From positions 496,001 through 560,000 of the forward strand of contig NW_026570245.1 in the NCBI RefSeq assembly GCF_019649055.1: a stretch of DNA of 64,000 bases, written 5' to 3'. A program made the translations under genes and the position numbers. The notes under the pieces are model-generated. The model searched no databases and was not told the DNA's origin. It saw only the letters and a list, made by a program, of their open reading frames with translations. The stretch's first letter is position 1, and each line of letters begins with the position of its first letter. This document shows, piece by piece, positions 35,614-48,576 of the stretch. The stretch comes from Paramacrobiotus metropolitanus. Taxonomy: Eukaryota > Tardigrada > Eutardigrada > Parachela > Macrobiotidae.

Positions 35614-38136
35614 TCAGTCATCCAGTTGGCCGTCGCTGATGACCGACATGCCATTCTGCGACAACAACGAATCCTCCAGTAAACTAGTCGGTGTCATGCT
35701 CAATCGAGAGAATATGCTACCGCTCTCCGCCGTTAAACCGGTGCTGTGGAAGGACGAGTGCGAGAGCGTCTGCTGACTTAACCAGCTATCGCTGGACGGA
35801 TGGCCCGTGTCCGCCAGCGACAACGGACCGGAACTAATGGACAGAGCGGAGGAATTCGCCTCAAAGTCCTTCAAATGGTCATCAAGCAGCGTCAGGGCAT
35901 GCATGATGTTATCCAGGTTAATCTGAACATTTTCCGGAAGGGGGTACCGGGGCGGAGATGACGGAGGAGTGCGGCGTTTCGACAAAACAGGAGATCGTTT
36001 CTGCGAGCGGGCAACGAAAGGCTGCGCGCGGGGGATGGATTTCCGTGGGCTGGCTGCGGGAGATTTATGGATAGGGAGCTTGCGCGGGGACCATCGTGTG
36101 TCGTGTCGGGTTTTTGGCGGGGAAAGCTCACATGCAGGGAAGCGAAGAATCTGTAGAAGCGCGTCGGAGGTCGTCGACCGGAAGGAGTCACTTCCACTGC
36201 TTACCGATAACTGTCGGGAGCTCTGCAAATGCATTAGTTAAAGCAAACACCAGCCAACCTCTTCACAAATTTTTTCGCAATAACTTTCAAGAAATTTGAT
36301 GACATAATTTGGTCACAGACTCATAATACATTGGGCATGCACCTGAGCCATTCTGGCCAATGCTGGCAGCGACTCAGCGTTGTTGTAGCGGTGCCAATAA
36401 GTTAGTATTCACTATTTATCGTTAAATGCCAGTATGCGTGTAAACTGCGTAAAATCCAGCGTATAAACTGTAGACAAACAAAGCCCACCACTTATCCCCG
36501 AGGTACAGACAGGCGGCTAGGCATCAAGCTTGATTTATTGCTTACTTGCATGAAAAAACCGAACGATAATAGTGTACGATAATAGTGTAATGTAGTGTAA
36601 TGGCACATTGTCAAACATTAAGCGCACCTCCAAATTAACAATGAATAACTTTGACGGCATAAAGTTTTATTTCGTTTATGTACTATCAGAGATATCAGTT
36701 TTTTTCAAAATAAGTCTGCCAAAACTTAAAATTCATTTTAAGCCCAGCCTTATGCCTGCACCCCGGAAACAACAGATACTAGTACTCTCGGCTTTAACAG
36801 ATAAATGTTCAGCATGTAGAAATTAACGGAAAAATTAAGAAATTCAAAATAAAAAGGAAGGAATTAAAAATTACGTGGCTCGCTTAAGCAAGAAAATTAA
36901 AAGTGCCTGAAGCAAAAAAGCTATCAAGTTCACCAAACAAAATCTGCAAACCTTTTCGACGATATTCTCTTCCGCCCGTGGTCTTCGTGAATCCTCACTG
37001 ACGGACACCGGCTGCATATTTTCCTTATCCAGCGAGATAATCGATCCCATCGACATACTGAGATCCTCGTCCTCCACCGTCAGATTCGCATCGTCACGCT
37101 GAGACACCACCAATCCCGCAGATCTCGATGGTGATGGCTCCGCATAGCTGCTGGCCGGTGACAAGGTTAATCCACTTCCGGAGACTGCCATGACGAACGG
37201 CGTCGGCTGAGGAATTCCATTGCGCGGTTGCAGTGCCTCACGGGTGACGGTGGGAATCTCTTCCGTCTGCACGGGTAGTTTGGACTGTCGATAGTGCTCG
37301 CGGCGGATGAACGCTAGCTGATCCTCCATACGCCGATTATCTCGCACGCGTGCGGGAATTTCATTGCGCTGCTCCTGTGCGAGTTGTCTTCGTCGACGTT
37401 CCTCTTGCAGTGCCTTTTCTTGACGTTCTTTGGCCCGTTCATCGTAAAACTCAGCGATGCGCTTTCTATCCGCTCTTAGAGTTTCTTCGCGCTCTTCCTT
37501 TTCAATCGCTTGCAATCTTTCATTTTCTCTCTATAGAACCCACAGGACAGCTGCTGAACAACGCTTGGAAACTACATTCTCTGCACGAAAATTAACATGA
37601 AAATCATTTCAGCTGGCGCAATGGCACAATTATTTTTTTTCGAAAACAAATTTCCTTCAATTTTTGGGCTTTGTCAGATACTAATTTTTTTGTCTCTAAT
37701 TCATGACTTTATTTATGTTAAGCTTAAAAAAATTCGGATCACTTTAAAGTATTAATAAAAACTTTCTTATTTTTTTACCACCAGAATACGAATTATTTTA
37801 ACCGTTCCTTGGAAATACTGTGATTTTTAAATTTTCCCAAGGTCTAACCAGGACAAGGTCGTGCAGCCTGCTTACTTTCTGCTGTTCCGCTTCCAAACGG
37901 CGCCTGTTCAGCTCCTGTAAGACCTCCAATTCTTCCGCTCTGGCTGCTTCCAGCGCTTGAATGATAAGATTAGTTTCCTTCCAGAATCGTTCCCTCATAC
38001 AGCCCGCAAATTTATTGGCTTGCTGTCGCGACTGCACTAATCGCAGTACGCGACGCACTTTCCAGTCTTTGGTTTTCGCCTGCTGTACTTGATCGCTAGA
38101 TAGCGGAGGCCTTCTGGCATTCGACGATCCATACAT
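35614..38136 (-). CDS. Coiled-coil protein resembling the CEP295/Ana1 N-terminus, three exons
   Basis: Exons 38136-37876, 37530-36952 and 36222-35614 are in phase and give 482 residues. Residues about 10-170 are a charged coiled coil (for example LRLVQSRQQANKF, EELEVLQELNRRR, AKERQEKALQEERRRR). The order of a short basic start, then KVRRVLRLVQ, then a long Glu/Arg helix resembles the N-terminus of CEP295/Ana1, a centriole-to-centrosome conversion factor. EDEDLSMSM also recalls an acidic DLSM stretch downstream in CEP295. The remaining half is Ser/Pro-rich and basic (SPRKLPIHKSP, RRTPPSSPPR), with an acidic end. Known CEP295/Ana1 proteins exceed 1,700 residues, so this would be a strongly shortened form. 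It could instead be an unrelated coiled-coil or microtubule-associated protein. It starts 508 bp from FTCD, head to head. Confidence 0.5.
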
Positions 38137-38644
38137 AATAAAAACATAAAATGATAAAACAATAAAAACATAAAATCTAACACGAATACAGCATAAACTG
38201 TCACTTTTACACTCAACTTATTGACATATTTTTATATTCAAAGAGCGGTTTATCAAAAGCTGACAAACAAAATGGCAACATAAATTTTCTGTTCAACTGC
38301 CATTCGGAGCAGGAAGCTACACCAGCAGGCAACCGCTGCCGGGTGGCTCAATCTGAAGATAACGCAAGGCCAGTCGCCTCAGTGAGGCAGTACATCTAAA
38401 ACGCTTGCCTGGACCAGCTGTGATCGCAGACTGTGCGTTGTAGTTGTGAACTGCGATAAATTTGAAACCGCGAATTTATTTTTCCGATCATGTCGTTTGA
38501 TTTGGAAACGGAACGATCAGATCGTTCTGTGCGATAATGCTGCTATCGCTCCACACCTTATCCACCATTTTTACGCAGCCCACCGCATACATTCCACTCC
38601 GCACCATCGTCACACGCCCCTTACTGCTCGACATACAGCGTAAA
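38137..38644. promoter_or_regulatory. Divergent promoter space, CEP295-like / FTCD
   Basis: 508 bp between opposed start codons. No exon is supported. A shared promoter is inferred from the layout. Confidence 0.4.
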
Positions 38645-41600
38645 ATGGCGCAGATCATCGAGTGTGTACCAAACTTCTCCGAAGGTCGTCGTCCCGATGT
38701 AAGCCCGTTCTGCGCCACCATTCCTGTTCTCCGCGTGATACATTGCATTGCAGGTGATTGAAGCCATCAGTAAGGCGGTGCGCAGCGTGCCCGGTGTGTC
38801 GTTGCTGGACGTGGATCCGGGCAAATCGACGAATCGCACGGTGTACACGTTCGTCGGGAATGCGGAGAATGTGGTGGAAGCCGCACTGGCCGCGGCGAAA
38901 GTGGCCTACACGCTGATTGATATGACCAAGCATTCCGGGGAGCATCCGCGGCTGGGTGCGCTGGATGTCTGTCCGTTCATTCCCGTGGCCAACAGCACGA
39001 TGGAGGACTGTGTGGAGTGTGCTAATCGGTTCGCGAAACGGCTGGGTGAAGATCTGAACGTTCCAGGTTGGTAATTGTCGAATACTTCGACAATCGACAC
39101 CGAGTTTTTGTTAATTAATTAATTTTAATTTCCCCTTTTCGATTTCAATGATTTTGTTGATTTTGATTTTGAGCAGCTTAGCGGTTCATCCTTTTGGTAT
39201 CACGGTACATATGTAATGTTTCGTTTTGACCAATATTACATCAGTTTAATATTCCTGTTTTTTTTTAGTATATATGTATGGTTTTGCTTCCGATCGCGAT
39301 TACCGAAAACAAGTGCCACAGATTCGGGCTGGTGAGTATGAAGGATTGGCAGAAAAGGTACGAAAACCAAATAGCTTTCTGAGAAACTAAATTACGTATT
39401 AATTTTTTGAGAATATAATTTTGAGGTGTACTGTACATGTTATAACTGTCAAAAAGAATATTGAGTGAAATATTGAGTGGAATTTGAGAGATGGTATTTA
39501 AACAATACGGTGTACAGTAATAAGATTTCATTCTACAAAGTACTTATTGATTTTCATTGTGCGCCTGTTTACTAGTACTGTACGTTTACTTACTGAGGAT
39601 CGTAGAGTAATGGACTTCCAAAACATGCCGATATGCATTTCTGATCGATGCTCCTGCTGTTAGGACGATTGCTTAAAATATATATGTGTGCACGGAATAG
39701 TTTTTGTTGTTTACAAAACTTAATTCGCACGTTTTTTTATTATTTTATAATCACGATCTTTGAGGAAAATGCTTTCAGTTATATTTTTTTAGCTGAAGAA
39801 GCCCGAATGGACACCCGATTTTGGCCCGACCACCTTCGTTCCCCGGTGGGGCGCAACCATTGCCGGCGCCCGCAAATTTCTCGCCGCTTACAACATCAAT
39901 CTTCTATCAACAAAAGAGCAAGCCCATCGTATCGCTTTGAATATCCGTGAGCAGGGTCGCGGTCCCAAAGAGCCCGGTCGGCTAAAGAGCGTCCAGGGAC
40001 TGGGTTGGTGGTATGAAGAGGGAAAGATTGCGCAGATCTCCACCAACCTGACGGATCTGGATGTCACCACGCTGCATGAGGTGTATGAAGCGGCGCTCCA
40101 CGATGCCGGGGAACTGAAACTGCCCGTCATTGGCTCGGAATTGGTGGGATTAATACCCTTGAAACCAATTCTTCAGGCGGCTGATTACTTTATCGAAAAG
40201 GAAAATTTGTTTGTGCTGGAGGAAGAGCAGAAAGTTCAGCTGGTAGGGGGTGCTTTTTTTATTTTTAACAGTACCTTCCTTCCATTTAATTGGAAGTTCC
40301 ATTTAGACAAAGGTTTCGAATACGATCAGAATGATTAGTGCAAAAGCCGCAAACCTTTCGGTACAGCTGATCGGGATAAAAACTTAAGGGTTAAACTGCG
40401 CTACTGCGCTGCCATTTAAGCAGCATTACTAAGTTTTTTTGATTTTTTGACGCGAGTGCAACTAGCCAGGCCACTGCACTACTTCTTGTGAAACAGTTTG
40501 TTATTGACAATTTCTTATGTACAATAAAGCGTCAGATATTCTGCGTAAATACTGTCAAGTGTCAAATAATTACTTATGATTTGCTTGTGTTACAGGCCGT
40601 AAATCGTCTTGGATTGAACACGCTGAGTCGTTTCGACTATAAGACCAGAATTATCGAATACGCGGTTGATAATTCCAAGAACGAGAGTCCTCTGCTGTAT
40701 TTGACCGTTAAAGAATTCGTAAACGAGGTGGCTGCTCGGAAGCCGGCGCCGGGAGGTGGATCGGTAGCTGCACTCATAGGAAGCATGGTAAGCGGTTTGG
40801 TTTTCGGTCCTGATCTTGGAACTGCTAACGCCGTTCCTTTTTCTTTCCAAATATAAATTACAAACGAATTTACGCGCCATATTAGCACACCATATTGGTG
40901 TCAACAGTGACAACACCTGATGATTTTCTTCTAGTTTCGGAAGGATTAAACAGAGCGCTTTGCTGCTTCTAGTAAATATTAATCCTTGTAAGTTAACAGA
41001 GTTTTGGGGATGTTAGGGTGCTGGATTATGTCGCATGGTGGGCCTGCTGACCCACGGCAACAAGAAATTCGAAGCGATGGAAACCGATATGCGGCGTTTA
41101 ACGCCGGTCTTCCACGTTGCCATGAATCGACTGCTGTTGCTCGTTGATCAAGATACGAAAGCCTTCAACTCCATTCTAGTACGTGCCTTCCATTTTCTTT
41201 ATAAGAAAATCTTAATTATCCGCACAAAACTTTTGTTTACGGTTTCTCCGTCGTGCTAATTGTAATACAGTGGAACAGCTGATTGCCGAGAATACCACAT
41301 GTAAGCCTGTGGAATAAGGCATGTGTAGGGTCATAGAAACAGAGAAATGAGCATTTTGTTGCAGAAACTATTGCGTTTAATGTGCGAGGCGATTTGTACT
41401 AATAAGCTAATAATTGTTTCTTGGAGTTTAATTTTTTCACCATAAGGCAGTGACACCAAGCTCGCACGTGTTGTTATTCTGGAGTAGTTGTTAGTTTCCA
41501 GCCTGGCTATTGAAAGGTCTTGGTGGAGTGATTTGCAGATTAGTGGGTTCCGGGTTGTCGTAGTTGTTTGTGTTATTAATGGCTGATATGGTCGCTCCGC

Positions 41601-42188
41601 TTGTATACGGTGATGCGCTGCTGTAGCAGACGTTTCGGAAAATTTTTAGTTTTTTCTTCCTCTTTGGATTTTGAAGAATTCAAAGACATATTTATACAGA
41701 CTGCTAGTTCCGCCGGCTGGTTCGTCTGAGAACTTTAAATGACAGATTCGATCGTCGAAAAGTAACACATGATACAGTTAGTCTTACAAACAAGAAGACA
41801 AGCGCTTTTATTACAGGAAGCTAACCGCTTGCCGGCGACTTCGCCTGAAGAAAAGACCGCCAAAGAACAAGCCATCCAGCGCGCCACCATGGAGGCCATC
41901 AATGTCCCGATGGAGACGGCGAAAGCGGCCAATTCCGTCTGGCGCGCAATGGAAGAATTGGCCGCCCTGGCCAACATCACCGCCATTTCCGATCTGCAAG
42001 TGGGCGCCAAGAGTATCGAGACGGCGGTAGCAGGAGCAGTGTGGAATATCCACATCAATTTATCGGGGCTGACGGATGCCGCTGCCAAGGAGCACATCGC
42101 CGCGGAAGCGGATGCCCAGCTAAAATACTCCCAGACCCAGTTCTGGCGTGTATGTGACATGGTGGAGAAACGGAAAAAGATAGTTTGA
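38645..42188 (+). CDS. FTCD: Formimidoyltransferase-cyclodeaminase, seven exons
   Basis: FTCD is a bifunctional cytosolic enzyme of histidine breakdown. It moves the formimino group from formiminoglutamate to tetrahydrofolate, then cyclises it with release of ammonia. Exons: 38645-38698, 38754-39066, 39269-39357, 39793-40242, 40596-40787, 41017-41178, 41817-42188; 543 residues against 541 in human. The transferase half starts [15 protein letters not shown] and keeps the catalytic His82 in [17 protein letters not shown]. The cyclodeaminase half has the glycine-rich [12 protein letters not shown] in exon 5 and [14 protein letters not shown] in exon 6. The final exon is helical, with [11 protein letters not shown]. 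Intron 1 is only 55 bp. AATAAA at 42648 is a candidate poly(A) signal. All catalytic parts look intact. Confidence 0.95.
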
Positions 42189-43310
42189 AGGGGAAAGTTT
42201 GATAAATTTCAGTGAATGCTTTGCTTAATATTCAAAATGTTGCTCAATTCTGTTTGAATTTTTTGAAAAGTTTATTTTAATTTTATTTATCTTCCGAAAT
42301 TGTTTTACTTGGTTTTCGTTTATGTATTTCTTAATATATTTGTTTATTGGTTTTTTTCAAATGGTATCCAGTACCAGCCAACATTCGCGTTTTACAGAGC
42401 CTGTGTTTCATTTTATGTGATGGAGTACATATTAAAGCTTTTACGTATTTTGTAAGCCTCAACCTGAAACTAAATTACGTGCATTGCTGACCACACTATA
42501 TGTAATTTGTATGTCAAACATTAACCTTGTAGTTTGCTTCAAAATAATGTTATTTCGAAAATTGTTTTTTGTGTTTCGTAATTCATGTTGATGGAATATC
42601 TCTAAAGTCATGTATGCGAAGCGAAAGAATAAGTTGTTAAATTTTTGAATAAATGGTTAACGTTAATTGGTTATTTTAACTTCAAAATTAACGATTTTCA
42701 CACATTCATTTAGGCAGTGGCTTTACATTTAAAGTATTGCTGACTCCTTACAATTAGTTGGTTCTGTAAAAATTATGCAAATTGTTGCTGTTAGCATAAT
42801 GCCAAAAAAGGCAGAGTGGGCTGAATGCCGACCCAAAACGCGTATCTAAGTCCAGGAGATATTTAGAACGTACTGCAAGATTTCTGTTAACACACCCTGA
42901 TGCAATACTATTAATGCTTGTAATTTTTTATGGTATTAATAACGCTAGTGTTATCGCTCGCGGCCTTAGCAGTATCCACTAAAGCGTAACACTATGGATG
43001 AATAATCGCTCTTTATCAGCGTTTACACACAGGTACACATGTGCCACAATAAAGGTGTGGACTTTGCTCATACCCATTTATCTTCCGCTCCTACGTGCAT
43101 ACTTAATATTGCATATACAATTGTATGTCCCCACTATCAACCACATGGCGAACGCAGTATACCCGGAAAATTAGTGGCAGTAATCTCGAGCGAGCGCCCT
43201 GGCAGAAGCCGGAAAAGCCCAGCTAACGCGCTATGCGATTCTGCGCCGGTAATTCAGTTTTTAATTAATAGTAATTTTCTGCATTAGCTATTTTTGTAAG
43301 TTTTACGACC
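42189..43310. other. FTCD 3'UTR and SLC22 upstream region
   Basis: AATAAA at 42648-42653 is a likely poly(A) signal for FTCD. No exon is supported up to the SLC22 start at 43311. No TATA box was recognised near it. Confidence 0.45.
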
Positions 43311-46300
43311 ATGACTCGGCAGAGTGTGGATACTTTGCTAAGTCAGTTAGGCCAGCCGGGCCGTTATCAGATTATGATCTTCTTCCTCCTGACATTCCAG
43401 TACATTCCACTGTCATTTAATAATCTCGCTATGATTTTTCTTGGGGATAAACCAACAGGAATATATTGCCCGGCGTCGAATTTTTCGTTACGAGAGGGCT
43501 GTGCCGGCGAAATCTCCTTTAAAGACTACGATATTCGGACATGTACAAAAAAGCGGCCGGAAGTGGATTCGACTTCGGTTATGGCGGGGAATGATACGTA
43601 CGGAAATAATTCTCTGTGGTGTTCGGTTAATTGCGAAGGGAAGCGATATATGCACGGAAATGAAGGCGAGTCGTCTATAGTCGGCGAGGTAACGTCTTGA
43701 TTCTAAAATACCGACATGCTAATTATAGATACGAGTTGTTTATATAGCAGTTTGACCGGTGATGGTACTCGTATTTAATCATGAAATGTACGGGATCCGA
43801 TTTTTTGTGCTAATAAAGTTTATTGTACGCAAACTTCAAAACGATTTTGTGAGAAACAGTGTATAAAAGAATTAACAGGGATTGTTTTTTTAACGAGAGC
43901 AATACAGAATAAATATGTTATTATTATAATTTTTTATTTCCAGTTTGACTTGATCTGCGAGGATTACTGGTTGGTCAGTTTATGCAACACCATGTATTTT
44001 GCCGGTAAGCTTTACGTGACATACATATCAGCAAAAATTTGCAAAATAGAAAATTGCTTTATATTGCCACGTATTGCGCTGCAGGTCATCACTGTGCCCG
44101 CGCTGTTTGTAAACTGATTTCAGTTTTCGGGATCCGCGCATGCCACAGTTATTAGTACATATATTCTGCATTTTTAATTGTTTGTTGAATATAAAACATA
44201 TGAAAGGTGCTGGAGCCTCTTCGATGGTTACTGTTTTAAAACTAATCATTTTCCACATAAATAAGCGTCCGATTCACTAATTTCATATTGCATGAAATGT
44301 ACATTTGAGGTCCCAGGTTTACACTACACTTCTGCAAATAAGAGTCGTCAAATTACTGAAGACAGTATTTAAAATGTTTATATTGCGTGGTTAATTAAGT
44401 GTGAATTTCCGTTCTTATCAGTGTGTTGTATTTACGAATTGAACACTTATCTTTGATTTTCTATCAGTAGTGGTTGAATTCTGTAGGCTCGATGGTGGGC
44501 GGAGCAGTCTTTGGCATCCTTGCCGATAAATTTGGCCGGAAACGCTCAATTATTGCCGCATCCACAATGGGCTTAGCTGCCGGGATAGCCGCTGCATTTG
44601 CACCGCATTTAATATTGTTTGCAATATCCCGCACAATCCTGGGAATATGTTTACAAGTAAGATGCGACAATTTACTGGCTTAAGCGAAAGCTCTTCTGAA
44701 AATGTGTTTTGATTTCAAAGCACTGGATAAAAGTTAATTTTACAAAATTCATTACATGTAATGCGTAATTTTTTCATCGAATTTTGATTTTATTTTTCAG
44801 CGACCGGAAACAATGAACTCTAACATAAAAGAATAACACACATGAGCAACCTTTTCGAAAACTTACTGCAGAAATTTCTTATACAATTCAGCGTAAAATA
44901 AATTCTTGTACATGTGCTGTTTGGAGTTGTGAAAAGTGCAGTCCTTGTGAGTTTTTACTAACTGTTTACTTTATTAAGCCTGCATGCATAACCGCAGGGC
45001 GGATCCATGAGCGCCTTTACACTGATGATGGAGTCTTTTCCACGAGACTACCGCGAGTCGGCCGGCGTGGCGTCACAGTTTGTTTTCGCTATCGGGATCG
45101 TTCTCCTGGCCGGTTTTGCATATTTAATCCCGAATTGGAGATACTTACAGCTTTTCGTCGTTCTCACCGTCCTCATTGCCGTCGCATACATTTTGTGCGT
45201 ATATACGAGTGCAAAGTGCAAGGCAGAACACGTTAGCCGACAATGTGCAGAATTGTAGAGTAGTGGCTAGCAAAAGGAGCGCCATACAAGATTGTAAATC
45301 TCACATTGAAGACCACTTCCTTCGCTAAGAAACAATTGTGGTTTCCGTCGTTTTTGGTTTACAGCTGCTTATCGTTTGTACCAAATTGTTTGATTACAGT
45401 TTTGGCAATGTTACCAGCATTTAACTTCACCATCAATTACGAAATCGTCTTACTAATCATATAAAGAGCACCGAGAAAGAAGGCATAGATAGTGGAACTA
45501 GAAAGTGGTAGATTCTTTAAGGAAGTTCATACAAACATTTTATCTGCATTTGTGAATAGTATTTTTTCTTATCGAAAATGTGAATAGTAGTTTTTCTTAT
45601 TTTATTATAACTGAACATCTTCAGATTATTATATTTGCTTTCATTTAGCCTCGTGCATGAATCTCTCCGATGGCTGTACATCAACTACCGCTTCGAGCAT
45701 GCCAGCAACATTGTCCACAAAATCATGCGGTTTAATGGAGTGCAGCTAACGAAACGAATTAGCGATTGTATGAGTTATTTGGTTATGTGGCACCAGAAAG
45801 ATGAGGAAATTGACGACAAAGCGTCGCATTCCATGTGGAATCTCTTCACCAGCGCGCAACTCCGGAAGCGTTGCTTGTGTATGACCTTTATCTGGTAAGG
45901 TTAGTACAATGTATGCTCGACACTGCAAAATTTTGTACGTATTGATTTGCGTTAGTATTGCAATAGCTAATAACTATGTTATCGTACAGGTTTACCGGCG
46001 CAATTTGCTACTATGCCATATCGTTTTCATTGTCCGATTGGTTTGGGAGTAAATACTGGAACCTGGCCATTGGCGGGTTGGTGGACGTTCCCATAACGCT
46101 GATAACAATGCTGCTGGTGTCCAAGTACGTGGGTGCTGCTAATAATGAACAGGTGTTTTGTCAGCAGCTGTGTACTCGATGTCATTTAACATTGTTTCTG
46201 TTGTGTATAAATATGACGTTTATTAGAAGACCCTGAAGTATATATAATAGCAAAAAATAATTACAGCTAAGGCTTATAATAATTACTACTTAGCATGGTC

Positions 46301-47783
46301 AGCAGGCTGCTCAGCCTTCAGTTTTGAAGTTTTCAAACTTTTCAGTATAACAGAAAACAGTGTTACAATTTCGACATTCTGTAGAAAAACACTACAGCGC
46401 CACTTTTCTACATAAGTTCGCAATTTGTTAGTTGCTGTTAATTGTGCCTTCCGGTTATCGTGGCAGACTAGACTAATATGTCACGTTTGTAATGAAAATA
46501 TGATGGCCATCATGGTCAATATACTTCAGAAATACTTCCTATCTTTTGTACATATCAGTGCAAAAAACATGCCTGACTTGATCCAGAATTCTAACGTGTG
46601 AAAACAACGTTATCTGCAGATATGGATGCCGTGTGCCATTGATTTACACATCCGGTCTTTCCGGTGTGCTGTGCCTGATCGCCGCCTCCATCCCGCTGCA
46701 CTCGCACGCCGCCATGATCGCTAAGACGGTGTTCGCTCAGATCGCCCGGGCGGTGTCGCATGGGATGTTCAACATGATGATCCCCTATGCGTCGGAATTG
46801 TTCCCCACTGTGGTGCGCAATAATGGACTGGGCGTGTGCGGCATCGGTATGCGACTGGGGGGTGTCCTGGCGCCCCAGTTACTGTTACTAGTAAGTGCTT
46901 GTCAACGAAAAATTTTCTGTCTTTCCGTATCCGAAAAAGTTTTGGTACTCGTACTAGCGAGTAACTGTAACATCACAGGCGTAGCTCAGAAATGATCGCT
47001 TGTAATCAGTAGCCGAAATCCCGCGCAGCCAGCCATCACTCAAAGAGAAAAGCGCCACTTAAATATACGTTGATTAATTGTTTGCTACTAAAATTAATAA
47101 AATTACATTTCACCGGTATGAAACACCTTTAAACAAGTGCAGATTAAAACGTTAAGTATGGACGTCGACCGGCCGCGGTAAATAAGTATGCGCGCTTACT
47201 TTTTAACACACAAATATGCAATTATTCTTTACTTCACAATTATTGTGGACTCTTTCTTTATAATACACAGTTATATGCATTGCACTACGATACTGACATT
47301 TTTGCAGTAACTCGGAAAACGTAAACATCTAACCACCTCACAATGACCATAGATTCTTTACACTGATGCAACTGTTCCAAAAGAAACACACCGCTCAATA
47401 ATTCTAACGCTGTGAGTTTGTTTATTTTCTGGCAATTATTACCCAGAAAAAGACTTATTTTGATAAAGCAGCTTTGGATAGTCAATTTGCAACCAATTGT
47501 CATTGAAAAGCGTTTAAGCAACTGCAGATTTGAAAGACTACAATTATTTAATTCCTAACCAGTTTATTCGACACAACAAGCGTGTGTTATTAACTTTTAG
47601 GGAAACTATACCACCGATTATTTGCCAATGATAACGTGCGGGGTTATGGCTGGCGCTGCCGCACTCATCTCCTACTTGTTACCGGAAACGAAAGGTCATC
47701 CCATGCCGGAAACTGTGGAAGACCTCTTATTACGTCAAACCAGTGTCAAATCCAAGCGTGTCGAGGATTTCACCGATGATTAA
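43311..47783 (+). CDS. SLC22-family organic ion transporter, eight exons
   Basis: A plasma-membrane major facilitator carrier of the organic cation/anion/carnitine group. Exons: 43311-43688, 43944-44004, 44487-44656, 44998-45194, 45649-45894, 45990-46124, 46620-46890, 47601-47783; 546 residues, in frame. It shows the SLC22 layout: a short cytosolic start (LLSQLGQPGRYQIMIF), TM1, and a large extracellular loop with cysteines and NFS, NDT and NNS glycosylation sites. FDLICEDYWLVSL leads into TM2, and the MFS loop is GILADKFGRKRS. Next come ESFPRDYRESAGV, the central cytosolic loop with LVHESLRWLYINYRF, MIPYASELFPTVVRNNGLG and the terminal LLPETKGHPMPETVEDL. I cannot choose between OCT, OCTN and OAT type, so no symbol is given. 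The donor of exon 4 (TTTT|GTGCGT) was chosen because it keeps frame with LVHESLRW. AATAAA lies at 48104. Confidence 0.9.
45551..45606. repeat. 28-bp tandem duplication in an SLC22 intron
   Basis: Two adjacent copies start TGTGAATAGTA and continue with a T-rich TTTTTCTTAT. They lie about 45 bp before the exon 5 acceptor and lengthen the pyrimidine-rich tract. Confidence 0.75.
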
Positions 47784-48576
47784 AGATCAGACGAAATTAA
47801 GCAGCGGAGCGATAATGTGATAATGTTGTAGCGCGCTGAACTTTCTGTAGCGCTTTGCTAATTTTGCACCATTATTTTTTGCGATCAGATAATCTATTAT
47901 TCCAGATTAGGCTTACTTTAACACATCCCATGTATGTGGAATATTTATTGTTTGACACATATTTATAAATATTTGTTGCATCGTAGATAATACGTTTTTT
48001 GGAATTCGAGACGTTTTTGGTTGAATGTTTTATGCACGGTGTTGGCTTGTGTTAAATGTTATAATATAGCGCAAGCAAATGAAAGCAGTGACTACAATCT
48101 ATAAATAAATGCAGCGTCACGGAATGTCTGCTGTGTTGACTTATTGATTGTTATTCATATTTTATTCCGTCATTCCGTATACAAAAGTTATCATATCTGA
48201 CAAAGAATGTGTCCCAAAAATGAAAATCTGATTTCATTTGTGTAATCATTGTGAATGTTGCCGCTAGCACAGTGTTAAGCGATATCAAAGCCACATTCAA
48301 TGGTGACGTCACGCAGCGGGCACAGGCTTTTATCTGATAAAAGGCTGGTGTTTCCGTCTATCTGCCGTAATCAGCTGTTTGGGCGAATTCTTCAAATTGC
48401 GCAGTGTACCGAAGTTATCAGTGCCATACTTATGTGTGCAGTACAAAATTAACGTGGAATTAATTTTCACAAAGTTCTGCGTTTAGTTAAGTAGTGACTG
48501 GATAGTCCGCCGCAAACGTTGCTTGCATAATCTATCGATTATACCATTCTCACTTAATTCACAACCGAACAGTAAC
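47784..48576. other. SLC22 3'UTR and arginase 5' region
   Basis: AATAAA at 48104-48109 is the probable end signal of the SLC22 transcript. The arginase promoter elements at 48304-48344 follow within about 200 bp, so the two genes are closely packed in tandem. Confidence 0.5.
48304..48344 (+). promoter_or_regulatory. Arginase promoter: CRE and TATA-like box
   Basis: A perfect cAMP response element, TGACGTCA, is at 48304-48311. GATAAAAGG (48336-48344) could act as a TATA variant and also overlaps a GATA-factor site, TCTGATAA. Transcription would start near 48370, about 200 bp before the ATG at 48577. The sites are seen in sequence; their use is inferred. Confidence 0.45.
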
